From contig CAXXVF010000002.1 of NCBI GenBank assembly GCA_963663605.2, positions 2,542,001 through 2,606,000 of the forward strand: DNA of 64,000 bases, in the 5' to 3' direction. The notes beneath the pieces are model-generated. The model was not told where the DNA came from and did no database searches. It saw nothing but the letters and a program-made list of their open reading frames with translations. This stretch comes from Sporobacter sp963663605 (GTDB lineage: Bacteria > Bacillota > Clostridia > Oscillospirales > Oscillospiraceae). Positions within the stretch are counted from its first letter, which is position 1. Each line of letters begins with the position of its first letter. Of the stretch, positions 26,971 to 35,838 are shown piece by piece. Made by a program: the position numbers and the translations under genes.

Positions 26971-29313
26971 TTAAGACCGTTCCGTCACGGCAATGGCGAT
27001 AGCGGTCATATCGTCCTCCGCGCCGAATTTTTCAGCCGCTTGATCAATGACCGATACGGCGAGCGCCCTCGGATTTTCGCCGTCATATTCGGAAATGACG
27101 TCACACAGCCACTTATCGTCAAGACCGGCCGTTACGCCGTCGGACACGATGACGGCCAGAGAACCGGACTTCAACTCCATTTTAAGCTGATCCGGCGCGT
27201 CGTGCGGCGGAACGCCGAGGCCGGCCGCCATGCTTTTTCCTTTGATGCGCCGGACCGATTTGCCGTTGCGGAGATACGACGGCGCCGCGCCGTATTTGAA
27301 CATATGGGAAGATCCGGTGAACAGATTGATACAGACGAGGTCAACGGTGGCGCAGCCGGTATCATCCTCATTCTTTAAAAGCATCAGGTCGTTGAGCATA
27401 CGGACGGCCGTATCCGGCTGGACGCCCGAACGTAAAAACCGCTCCAGAATACGTACGGCGTCGCTTGAATACTTCGCTGCCTGATCGCCTGAACCCATAC
27501 CGTCGGACAATATGACGTATAGGAGCCCCTCGTCCGTTTTAAAATACGCGCCCCGGTCACCGCTGGCCTCCTGCTCGTTTCTCCTTTTGCAGGCGGTGCC
27601 GACGGAAGCCGCAAGCGGTTCCGCCTCCAAAAGCAGAATCCGGTCCGGGGCGGTGAGCTCGTCGACGACGCACAGCCGTACGTTGAAGACGGCCGACAGT
27701 TTTTCAAGGTATTTCGGGTCTTTTTTAAGCGAATGAAAGCTCGCGCCGAATATTTCCGCGTGGAGCCGGCCGCTGCGGTCGCGGAAAACGGCCGTTTCGG
27801 CCTGGACGTTGATGCTGCGCAGATATTTTCTAAGCCGGATTTCATGTTCCGGCTCAAAATGGATGCCGCCTCCGAGCTCTTCCGATATGTCCGTGAGGAT
27901 GGTTGAAATATCGGCATATTGATTGAAAGCGGCCGCCTGATTCTCTTTCAGCCGTTTTTTATATTGACGGCGGTATAAAAGCGCCTTGAGCTCGTTGTTT
28001 ACCGCGCAGATAAATTCGGGCAGTTTTGTACAAGCCTCCGTAAAATGGTCCGGGAGGTCGGATTCCACCAGACAGCCGCGACGCAGCATGGCCTCGGTCG
28101 CGTTATTCATTGCGTCCACAGTGGTCTGGTATTCGAGATGCCAGCATTTCGAGAGGTTTGAACAGCCCAGGCAGACGACGTCCGCGGCCTTGTCGAAAAC
28201 GGCGGCGGCATCATTGTCGTTATGACAGCTTCCTGTAACGGACCGTACGGTCTCATAGAGGTCCCGAAAAGCCAGCGCTGTCTGCCGGACGCGGTTTTGC
28301 GTATATTCCCTGGACCGGATGATACCGTGGCCGGAACCCGTGCCGGGCAGAAGAACGCTGAGGCGCGCCATCAGAGACGACGGCAGAACCATGAATATAA
28401 CGGAGGCGATGAACACTTCATATAAAATGGCGGGAACGCCGGCGTTCTCGATCGAAACCGCAGCTACGACGGCATCCACCAGTATGTATGAAACTGCAAA
28501 AACGAACCGGCTTTGTTTAGAGAAAATGCCGGAAATGAGCCCGGCCAGGCCGTATGCCGTGCAGAAAAGCGGCGCACCGCCCGATGCCGAGTCCATCGCC
28601 AGCCCCACGGAGATCCCCGCAGCACACCCCATGCCGACGCCGCCCTTAAATGCAGCCAGAAACACAATGAGCGTTGCCAGGGTCCTTCCGATCGAAACGA
28701 TCCCGAAAACCGTCAGCTGCGCCAGGGACATCAAAAGCGTGGATACCAATATCAAGAAGCTGACCGTGTGGATAATTTCCGAGCTGTGCTCAAGATTGAA
28801 CCGTCCGGACCAGGGCGACAGCGCCGACTTATAAAAGTAAGCGCAGCCTCCGGCCAATACAGTGTCGGTCAGCATCGAAACAAAGGCAGTCGGCGTCCAG
28901 CCGGCGCGTGCCGTGACGGCGATGCCGATGCACAGTGATATAAACGCAGCGGCTGTCGGCATGAACCAGTTGGTGCGGAAAATGTGCGTATCCCTAAAAA
29001 CGATCGTCGTCGCGCAGATTATCACAGCGATAGATATATACTTAAGCGCCCAGAAAAAAGAACCTGAAAGCAGGTAGCCAAAGACGGCGCCTGCGAGTGA
29101 CGCGATGCAGGCGGATCCGGAACCGGCCGCCGCCACGAAGCCGGCGGCGAACGGGGAAATGCCGCCGAAGATCTGTGCTCCGGATAAAATAAACGCGACA
29201 GCGAAACGGACGATCCATTCAGCAAGACGAACTCTATCAGCAGAATGCAGCTCACGCCTTGGCAGCTCGGCTTTTATATCAGACAGCCGCTGGCGGATTT
29301 GATTTCCGATCAT
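26971..29313 (-). CDS. spoIIE: stage II sporulation protein E, serine phosphatase
   Basis: This 780-residue protein starts at the ATG at 29313 behind GGGAGG. It has a short N-terminal tail, about ten membrane helices (roughly 35-300), a central region thought to govern FtsZ interaction and polymerisation, and a C-terminal PP2C phosphatase domain (about 560-780). Metal-binding Asp are in LSDGMGSGDQA, VSDGV and EDDMTA. It dephosphorylates SpoIIAA to free sigma F in the forespore, so it acts directly on the products of the spoIIA operon at 2737-4213. Its promoter has the long spacer typical of Spo0A-activated genes. Confidence 0.96.
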   Translation of the reverse strand: MIGNQIRQRLSDIKAELPRRELHSADRVRLAEWIVRFAVAFILSGAQIFGGISPFAAGFVAAAGSGSACIASLAGAVFGYLLSGSFFWALKYISIAVIICATTIVFRDTHIFRTNWFMPTAAAFISLCIGIAVTARAGWTPTAFVSMLTDTVLAGGCAYFYKSALSPWSGRFNLEHSSEIIHTVSFLILVSTLLMSLAQLTVFGIVSIGRTLATLIVFLAAFKGGVGMGCAAGISVGLAMDSASGGAPLFCTAYGLAGLISGIFSKQSRFVFAVSYILVDAVVAAVSIENAGVPAILYEVFIASVIFMVLPSSLMARLSVLLPGTGSGHGIIRSREYTQNRVRQTALAFRDLYETVRSVTGSCHNDNDAAAVFDKAADVVCLGCSNLSKCWHLEYQTTVDAMNNATEAMLRRGCLVESDLPDHFTEACTKLPEFICAVNNELKALLYRRQYKKRLKENQAAAFNQYADISTILTDISEELGGGIHFEPEHEIRLRKYLRSINVQAETAVFRDRSGRLHAEIFGASFHSLKKDPKYLEKLSAVFNVRLCVVDELTAPDRILLLEAEPLAASVGTACKRRNEQEASGDRGAYFKTDEGLLYVILSDGMGSGDQAAKYSSDAVRILERFLRSGVQPDTAVRMLNDLMLLKNEDDTGCATVDLVCINLFTGSSHMFKYGAAPSYLRNGKSVRRIKGKSMAAGLGVPPHDAPDQLKMELKSGSLAVIVSDGVTAGLDDKWLCDVISEYDGENPRALAVSVIDQAAEKFGAEDDMTAIAIAVTERS

Positions 29314-29411
29314 AAAAACCTCCCGTGCGCTTTCCGCATAAATGATATTGAAAAGATCCTCCGCATGGGAGGCTTTGTCCGGCTGACCGGTCGTCATAAT
29401 ACAGTAATTTA

Positions 29412-29444
29412 ATTGTAGTGGACAAGCCATAAAAAACACGTCAA
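29412..29444 (-). promoter_or_regulatory. spoIIE: spoIIE promoter with 21-base spacer
   Basis: On the minus strand TTGACG (29444-29439) and TACAAT (29417-29412) are separated by 21 bases, about 100 bases upstream of the spoIIE ATG. The B. subtilis spoIIE and spoIIG promoters also combine near-consensus sigma-A boxes with 21-22 base spacers and need Spo0A. I see no perfect TGTCGAA box. The rest of the 300-base gap between spoIIE and htpG (29314-29613) holds only the htpG terminator. Confidence 0.55.
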
Positions 29445-29562
29445 ACCCTGACAGGGCGTCGTGTAAGTTTGAGTCGGGAAATATTAGGAAATGCCAGACG
29501 CACCAACCCTGAAAAATCATCAATAACGTCTTTCACCATGAAAATTAAATGTTTACATAAAA

Positions 29563-29588
29563 AGGGCGCCGCTTTTTAGCGGCGCCCT
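29563..29588 (-). terminator. htpG terminator
   Basis: A perfect 11-bp stem AGGGCGCCGCT/AGCGGCGCCCT with a T/A loop is followed on the minus strand by TTTTTATG. Confidence 0.9.
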
Positions 29589-29613
29589 AGCTTGTCATTT
29601 TTATATAGTTCCG

Positions 29614-31527
29614 TTACACGATCAGCTCGCTGACGAGCTCGGTGAAGTGCGACGGGTCGTCCAGCGGCACGCCGGCGATGAGCTGCGATTGACCGTATAA
29701 CAGCTCGGCGTATTTTTTGGCCTTGTCCTTATCCGTCAGCATCGTCGTTTTCAGCGTCTGGAAGACAGGATGGTTCGCGTTGAGCTCGAGTACCCGTTCG
29801 GCTTTGAGGGCTTCGCCCGGGGCGCCCTGCAGGGTCGCGAAATAGCGCTCCATCTCGAGGCTGACGCCGCCCTGCGTCGTCAGACAAACAGGATGGCTTT
29901 TGAGTTTATGTGAAAGCTTCGCGGCGGCGATTTTACCGTCGAGGCTCTCCTTGATAAAATCGAGTACATCCTTATACTCCGTCTCAAGCTGCTCGGTGGC
30001 TTTTTTCTCTTCTTCGGTCTCAAGCCCCAGATCCTCGTCGTTGACGGATTTGAATTCCTTTTCTTCAAACCGCATCAGTGTTTTAACGACGAACTCGTCC
30101 ACATCTTCCGTAAGGTATAGAATCTCATAACCTTTTTCGCGAAGCGGCTCAGCCTGAGGCAGCTTGCCCAGCTGCGTCACGTTTTCACCGCATGCGTAAT
30201 AAATGTACTTTTGCTCCTCTTTCATGTTTTTAATATACTCGGAAAGCGCAATGAGCTTTTCGGCCTGTGAAGAGTAGAACAATATGAGGTCGGAGAGCAG
30301 ATCCTTATTGGTGCCGTAACCGTTTAAAATGCCGTACTTGAGCTGAAGACCGAAGCTTTTAAAGAAGGTGACGTATTTATCGGCGTCGTTTTCAAGCAGC
30401 TTTTTAAGTTCCGATTTGATCTTCTTTTCCAGATTGGTTGCGATGATCTTAAGCTGACGGTCATGCTGCAGCATTTCGCGGGAGATGTTCAGCGACAGGT
30501 CCTGCGAATCGACGATGCCGCGTACGAAACGGAAATGTTCCGGAAGAAGGTCGGCGCAGTGTTCCATGATCATGACGCCGGACGTATACAGCTGAAGCCC
30601 GGCCTTGTATTCACGCGTATAGTAATCGTACGGTGCTTTGGCGGGAACGAACAGCAGTGCCTTGTAGCTGACGGCGCCTTCGGCGCTGACCCGGATGACC
30701 GCGGCGGGATCGTCCATGTCAAAGAATTTTTCTTTGTAGAACTGTATGCACTCTTCGTCGGTAACCTCGCTTTTTGAGCGCTGCCAGATCGGGATGCGGC
30801 TGTTGACGATCTCTTTTTCCGTATAGTCTTCCCATGTTTTTTTCTTGTTGCCTTGATCGTCCGTTTCTTCTGTTTCCACCTGCCGGCTTTTCGTGACTTC
30901 CATCAGGATCGGCCAGCGGATATAGTCGGAGTATTTCTTAATGATGCGGTGCAGCGTATGTTCCTCCAGGAATTCGCTGTAGTTTTCATCCTCTCCGTCC
31001 GGTTTCAGATCGATGACGATATCCGTTCCTACGGCTTCTTTTTCAATTTCTGTGATTGCGTAACCGTCCGAGCCGGAAGAGACCCATTTGTAGCCCTGAT
31101 CGTTCCCGTATGCCCGGGTGACGACCGTGACTTTAGAAGCGACCATGAAAGCCGAATAGAAACCGACGCCGAATTGGCCGATGATATCGATATCCTCTTT
31201 CTCGTCTTTGATGTTTTTCTTGAAGGCCTCCGAACCGCTGCGCGCGATGACGCCGAGATTGGATTCGAGTTCTTCTTTGGTCATGCCGATGCCGTTGTCC
31301 GTAACGGTCAGTGTTCGATTTTCCTTATCGACGCTGATTTCAATTTTGAAATCGTCGCGCGTAAGGCCGACCTTATCATCGGTGAGCGAGATGTAACAGA
31401 GCTTGTCGATCGCGTCGGATGCGTTGGAAATGATTTCGCGCAGGAATATTTCCTTATGTGTGTAGATGGAATTGACCATGAGGTCGAGGAGCCGTTTAGA
31501 CTCGGATTTAAATTGTTTCTTTGCCAT
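29614..31527 (-). CDS. htpG: molecular chaperone HtpG (Hsp90)
   Basis: This is a 637-residue Hsp90 dimeric chaperone. The N-terminal GHKL ATPase shows ISNASDAIDKL (about 32-42), DNGIGMT (about 78) and GQFGVGFYSAF (about 114). The middle domain carries SQDLSLNISREML, and the C-terminal dimerisation domain follows. The start at 31527 is set by GGGAGG. It is transcribed alone, and a 16-base palindrome lies in its promoter region. Confidence 0.96.
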   Translation of the reverse strand: MAKKQFKSESKRLLDLMVNSIYTHKEIFLREIISNASDAIDKLCYISLTDDKVGLTRDDFKIEISVDKENRTLTVTDNGIGMTKEELESNLGVIARSGSEAFKKNIKDEKEDIDIIGQFGVGFYSAFMVASKVTVVTRAYGNDQGYKWVSSGSDGYAITEIEKEAVGTDIVIDLKPDGEDENYSEFLEEHTLHRIIKKYSDYIRWPILMEVTKSRQVETEETDDQGNKKKTWEDYTEKEIVNSRIPIWQRSKSEVTDEECIQFYKEKFFDMDDPAAVIRVSAEGAVSYKALLFVPAKAPYDYYTREYKAGLQLYTSGVMIMEHCADLLPEHFRFVRGIVDSQDLSLNISREMLQHDRQLKIIATNLEKKIKSELKKLLENDADKYVTFFKSFGLQLKYGILNGYGTNKDLLSDLILFYSSQAEKLIALSEYIKNMKEEQKYIYYACGENVTQLGKLPQAEPLREKGYEILYLTEDVDEFVVKTLMRFEEKEFKSVNDEDLGLETEEEKKATEQLETEYKDVLDFIKESLDGKIAAAKLSHKLKSHPVCLTTQGGVSLEMERYFATLQGAPGEALKAERVLELNANHPVFQTLKTTMLTDKDKAKKYAELLYGQSQLIAGVPLDDPSHFTELVSELIV

Positions 31528-31557
31528 GTTTATTACCTCCCTGAGTGTAGAGTTTTC

Positions 31558-31580
31558 TATATATCTCCCGGTGCCGGGAG
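31558..31580 (-). promoter_or_regulatory. palindrome in the htpG promoter region
   Basis: CTCCCGG-CA-CCGGGAG (31580-31565 on the minus strand) ends just before a possible -10, TATATA (31563-31558). No good -35 accompanies it. It is not a CIRCE or CtsR sequence. It may be an operator or an RNA hairpin. Confidence 0.4.
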
Positions 31581-31607
31581 TTAAACACAAAATTAACCGC
31601 ATAAACA

Positions 31608-31628
31608 GGCGGGCGTGTCACGCCCGCC
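31608..31628 (-). terminator. terminator after mreB
   Basis: A 10-bp GC-rich stem GGCGGGCGTG/CACGCCCGCC lies 28 bases after the mreB stop and is followed on the minus strand by TGTTTATG. The T-run is short. Confidence 0.7.
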
Positions 31629-31655
31629 CGTTAATCTGAGCTTCAGCGTGGCTTT

Positions 31656-32684
31656 TCAGGCCTTCATCTGCCGCCTGCGGGCAAGATTGATGGTACCCTC
31701 ATGCATATCGCCGACCTGGTCCAGAGATTTCCCGATACCGTAGCCGGCGCATAATTCAGCGTCGTCGGCGATATGCGTTGGGATGTTCGTCCGGCTCTCT
31801 ATAAGCTTATCGAACCCCCACAGCAAGCTTCCGCCGCCGGTCAAAACGATGCCGTTTTGAGAGATGTCGGCCACGAGTTCGGGCGGCGTGTTTTCAAGGA
31901 CATGATGAATCATCTCAAGTATGCGCTCGGAAACCTCCTCAAAAGCATCCAAAATTTCCGTTGTTGTGACCGAAACGACGCGGGGAAGACCCGTCAGAAG
32001 ACAGCGCCCTTTCACATCGACCGAAGTTGATTCCGGCCGTGGAAAAACGCAGCCGATGCTTTTTTTCAGTTCTTCGGCCGTACTGTCCCCGATCATGACG
32101 TTGTGCTTTCTGCGGACGTATTTGATGATCGCATCGTCAAACGCTTCACCGGCGGCCTTGATGGACCTGGATTCGACAACGCCGGAGAGCGACAGAACGG
32201 CTACGTCCGTCGTGCCGCCGCCGATATCGACGATCATATGCCCGTCCGGCTTTGAGATGTCGATCCCGGCGCCGATTGCCGCTGCCAGCGGCGCTTCCAC
32301 CAGATAGACTTTACGCGCGCCGGCTTCGATACCGGCGTCAATCACCGCGCGCTCCTCGACTTCCGTGATGCCGGAGGACACGGATATGACGATCCTAGGC
32401 TTAAACAGCGTAAAAGCGAGGGCTTTTCTTACAAGCTCCTTGAGCATGCGTTCCGTCATGTCGTAATCGGAAATAGCCCCGTCGCGGAGCGGCCGGATGG
32501 CGACGATATTACCGGGCGTCCGCCCCAGCATGCGCTGGGCCGCCATGCCGACGTTCAGGACGCGGCCGGTGTTTTTATCCATGGCGACGACAGACGGTTC
32601 GCGCAGCAAAACGCCCTTGCCCCTTGTCGCCACGAGCACGGACGTCGTGCCGAGGTCTATGCCGATGTCTCTTCCAAACAGCAT
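31656..32684 (-). CDS. mreB: MreB/Mbl family rod-shape actin homologue
   Basis: This 342-residue bacterial actin guides lateral wall synthesis as membrane-bound filaments. Nucleotide-binding elements are DIGIDLGTTSVLVA (about 5-18), VDIGGGTTDVAVLS (about 152-165) and the adenosine motif GIVLTGGGSLLWG (about 285-297). No mreC or mreD follows, which is common for the Mbl or MreBH paralogues, so the exact paralogue is open. It follows recD2 and comFC on the same strand. Confidence 0.92.
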   Translation of the reverse strand: MLFGRDIGIDLGTTSVLVATRGKGVLLREPSVVAMDKNTGRVLNVGMAAQRMLGRTPGNIVAIRPLRDGAISDYDMTERMLKELVRKALAFTLFKPRIVISVSSGITEVEERAVIDAGIEAGARKVYLVEAPLAAAIGAGIDISKPDGHMIVDIGGGTTDVAVLSLSGVVESRSIKAAGEAFDDAIIKYVRRKHNVMIGDSTAEELKKSIGCVFPRPESTSVDVKGRCLLTGLPRVVSVTTTEILDAFEEVSERILEMIHHVLENTPPELVADISQNGIVLTGGGSLLWGFDKLIESRTNIPTHIADDAELCAGYGIGKSLDQVGDMHEGTINLARRRQMKA

Positions 32685-32831
32685 TTGAAACCCCCAAAAT
32701 AAGTATGAAATGTCCTGCTGATTGATATATGTATGTTATACGTAGACGGTGCACTTCAGAATCTTTCCGGCTTTACTAACTAATTATTGACGTAAAAACA
32801 GATATCGAAACATATGTGTCATAAAACGCGT

Positions 32832-33482
32832 TCAGGCCCGCGCGAGCGTCGCGCAGACGACGGCTTCCGCGCCGCCCATAAGCAGCACGCGTGCGCTTTC
32901 GGAAAGCGTCGCGCCGGTCGTGATAATGTCGTCGACAAGCAAAATGCGTTTTCCGTCGATGAGTTCAGTGTCTTTGATTTCAAACACGCCGCTCACGTTG
33001 GCGCGCCGCGCTTCTTTGTCCTGTATCGTTGATTGAGCCGGGACATGCCCGGTTTTGACAAGCGTTTCTGCGGCGACGTCGTCGAGCTCCAAAGCTACGG
33101 CGAGGGCGAGCAGCATCGCCTGGTCATATCCTCGGGAGCGGGCCCGGCGTACACTTAAAGGAACCCATGTGATCAGGTCGTACCGGCCGCTTAAATTATC
33201 ACGGACACAATCGGCTACCAGTTTGCCGTAGCAGTCGGCATACGTTACGGCGCCTTTGAACTTATACCGGAGGATAGACGCCCGCACCGTGCCTTCGTAC
33301 TTGAGCGGCGAGACGCATACATCAAAAAAACGGCCTTTTTGACGGACATCGCCGCCTGTTGTATAAGGCAAGCCGTCCCTGCATTTTTGACATATACAGG
33401 GCGTTTTTGAATCCAGCACTTTTTTGCAGAATATACATTTTGGAGGGAAAAAGAGGTCCAGAATACTCGAAAGAATACCCAT
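32832..33482 (-). CDS. comFC: ComF family phosphoribosyltransferase-like protein
   Basis: This 216-residue protein starts at the ATG at 33482 behind GGGGG. An N-terminal zinc site (CIFCKK, CICQKC) precedes a type I phosphoribosyltransferase fold with the PRPP loop ILLVDDIITTGATL (about 173-186). ComFC is needed for DNA uptake or processing in competent bacteria, but homologues occur widely in non-competent species. It lies 29 bases downstream of recD2, another DNA-processing gene. Confidence 0.9.
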   Translation of the reverse strand: MGILSSILDLFFPPKCIFCKKVLDSKTPCICQKCRDGLPYTTGGDVRQKGRFFDVCVSPLKYEGTVRASILRYKFKGAVTYADCYGKLVADCVRDNLSGRYDLITWVPLSVRRARSRGYDQAMLLALAVALELDDVAAETLVKTGHVPAQSTIQDKEARRANVSGVFEIKDTELIDGKRILLVDDIITTGATLSESARVLLMGGAEAVVCATLARA

Positions 33483-33511
33483 ATGCTTACCCCCTAAACC
33501 ATTGTTTTTGT

Positions 33512-35719
33512 CTAACAATGATCCGCAAGCCTTGCCCGCAGTCCGCTGTAACGCCGCTGCCGCCGGTCGTTTAAAACCATCGCTTCAAAAACAGCCGGGT
33601 CCCCGACGATGATCAGAATCTCTTTGGCCCGTGTGACCGCCGTATATAAAACGCTTCGCACAAGAAGCTGCGGCGCGCCGGGCGTACAGGAGAGTATGAC
33701 GGCCTGATATTCGCTGCCCTGCGACTTATGTACCGTAAGCGCATAAGCCGGCTCGAGCTCGGAAAGCTGCTCAAACAGGTATGTTACCAGCTTGTCCTCA
33801 TAATCCACAGTAAGCGTCTCATGGACAAAATCGATTTCCCGTATGTGGCCGATATCGCCGTTGAAAACGCCGGCTCCTCCGGAGAAGCCGTCCGTACCTG
33901 TCCATATTATATCATAATTATTCCGGATTTGCATGACCTTGTCCCCCTCGCGGAAGACGGTGCTGCCGTAATTTTTTTCTTTTTTATGCTTAACCTCGGG
34001 ATTGAGGGCCGCCTGAAGGCAAAGGTTGAGATTTTCCGTGCCCGTTTTGTTTTTTCGCGTCGGAGACAGGACCTGGATCTGCGAGGGGTGAATATGCATG
34101 TTTTTCGGAAGCCGCTCGGCGCACAGCTCTATGACGGTTTCCACCGTTTTTTCAGCGGATTGCCGTTTCAGAAAGAAAAAATCGCTGCTCTTTTCGGCAA
34201 GGTCCGGCAAAAGCCCCTTATTGATCAGGTGCGCGTTTTTAACGATGCCGCTCTCACCGGCCTGGCGGAATATCTCCGAGAGCACGATCGTTTCGACGAT
34301 ATCGCTGCGGATGATATCGGAGAAGACGTTGCCCGGGCCAACGGAAGGCAGCTGGTCCGCGTCTCCAACCATTATAAGCCTGCAGCTGCGGTCCATCGCG
34401 GCTAAAAGCGCGCGCATCAGGAGAATATCCACCATGGACGTCTCATCGACGATAACCGCTTCAGCGCTCAGCGGATTGGATTCATCGTGTTCGAATACCA
34501 GCCGGTCGCCATCCCCGATACCCGCGCCCAGCAGCCGGTGGATCGTTGCGGCTACACGGCCGGTCAGCTCGCTCATACGCTTGGCTGCGCGCCCGGTCGG
34601 AGCGCACAGGACCGTTTTAAGGCCCAGCATATCAAACAGAGAAATGATTCCGCGCACAGATGTTGTCTTACCGGTTCCGGGTCCACCCGTTAAGACCATC
34701 GCGCGGCATTTGGCGGCCAATTCCACCGCTTTGAGCTGCGCGCGCGCGTAGGAGATGCCATACGCCTGTTCGACGGCTGAAACAAGGTGGTCTACATTCA
34801 AAGGACCGTTGATTGGGTTGCTTGCCATATCAAAAAGCCGTTCGGCTACAAATGTTTCCGCCTCATGATACATTTCCAGATAACACGCGTCCTGCCCGGC
34901 GACCGTCTCGCGTACGATATACCCGCTATCAACGAGCGCGCACAGCGCGTCTTCAATTGCCTCAGGGTCAACTTCAATGAGTTGGTGCGTCGCGTCGAGG
35001 AGTTTTTGAAAAGGCAGGAAAGTATGACCGTTCGTTAGATTATGGGTAAGCTCAAACAAGACCGCCGCTTCAACGCGCTGCGCGCTGTCGCTTTCGAAAC
35101 CGAGTTCCAGCGCCATGGCGTCCGCCTGAAAAAAATCGGCGCCGAACCGCTCGTCAGCCGTGATATAGGGATTATCACGGACAGCGGGAAACGCGTCGTC
35201 CCCATAACACTTATACAGCCGGACGGCTACGAGCGGGCCCAGGCCGTACTCCGACAAAAAATCGATCAGACGCCGCAGTCCGACCTGCCGCCGGAACGCG
35301 TTGCTCATCTGCTGCGCGCTTTTTGACGTGATGCCGCGTACCGCAGAGAGCTTCTCCGGTTCGTTTTCGATGATTTCAAGCGCAGAGTCGCCGAATTTCT
35401 CAACGATGTCGCGCGCTTTCGCAGGCCCGACGTTTTTGATAACACCGGAGGAAAGATAGGCATAGATTGCGTCGCTGCCGGTCGGCATACGCCGCTCGGC
35501 GAATTCGGCCTTGAACTGTTCTCCGTATGACGGATGCGTCGCCCAAGCGCCCGTCAGTAAAAGCGATTCGCCCGGGCTCAGCCCGGGCATCGTGCCGACG
35601 GCGGTAATAAGTCCGTCCGGCGTATCCAGGCGCAGGACGGCGTAACCGTTTTCGGGGTTTTGATAAACCAAAGAGGCGACCGTACCCGCTATTTGAATGT
35701 ACCGCTCAGCCTCGTCCAT
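33512..35719 (-). CDS. recD2: RecD2-type ATP-dependent DNA helicase
   Basis: This 735-residue SF1B 5'-3' helicase acts without RecBC. It has an N-terminal OB-like domain, tandem helix-hairpin-helix repeats (about 90-190), Walker A GGPGTGKTTS (about 343), Walker B region VDETSMVD (about 427) and motif VI-type YTAVTRAKE near the C-terminus. The ATG is behind GGAGGG. Family members act in DNA repair and recombination. It heads recD2-comFC-mreB. Confidence 0.95.
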   Translation of the reverse strand: MDEAERYIQIAGTVASLVYQNPENGYAVLRLDTPDGLITAVGTMPGLSPGESLLLTGAWATHPSYGEQFKAEFAERRMPTGSDAIYAYLSSGVIKNVGPAKARDIVEKFGDSALEIIENEPEKLSAVRGITSKSAQQMSNAFRRQVGLRRLIDFLSEYGLGPLVAVRLYKCYGDDAFPAVRDNPYITADERFGADFFQADAMALELGFESDSAQRVEAAVLFELTHNLTNGHTFLPFQKLLDATHQLIEVDPEAIEDALCALVDSGYIVRETVAGQDACYLEMYHEAETFVAERLFDMASNPINGPLNVDHLVSAVEQAYGISYARAQLKAVELAAKCRAMVLTGGPGTGKTTSVRGIISLFDMLGLKTVLCAPTGRAAKRMSELTGRVAATIHRLLGAGIGDGDRLVFEHDESNPLSAEAVIVDETSMVDILLMRALLAAMDRSCRLIMVGDADQLPSVGPGNVFSDIIRSDIVETIVLSEIFRQAGESGIVKNAHLINKGLLPDLAEKSSDFFFLKRQSAEKTVETVIELCAERLPKNMHIHPSQIQVLSPTRKNKTGTENLNLCLQAALNPEVKHKKEKNYGSTVFREGDKVMQIRNNYDIIWTGTDGFSGGAGVFNGDIGHIREIDFVHETLTVDYEDKLVTYLFEQLSELEPAYALTVHKSQGSEYQAVILSCTPGAPQLLVRSVLYTAVTRAKEILIIVGDPAVFEAMVLNDRRQRRYSGLRARLADHC

Positions 35720-35838
35720 CCAACGGCCCTCCGTCCTTTCAATATCTGTTTAACCCACATTCTAAGCGATCTTTACCAAAATATATACCGCATTAATCAC
35801 GCAGAAGCCGACAGCCGGTTTGATAGGCATTACTTAAA

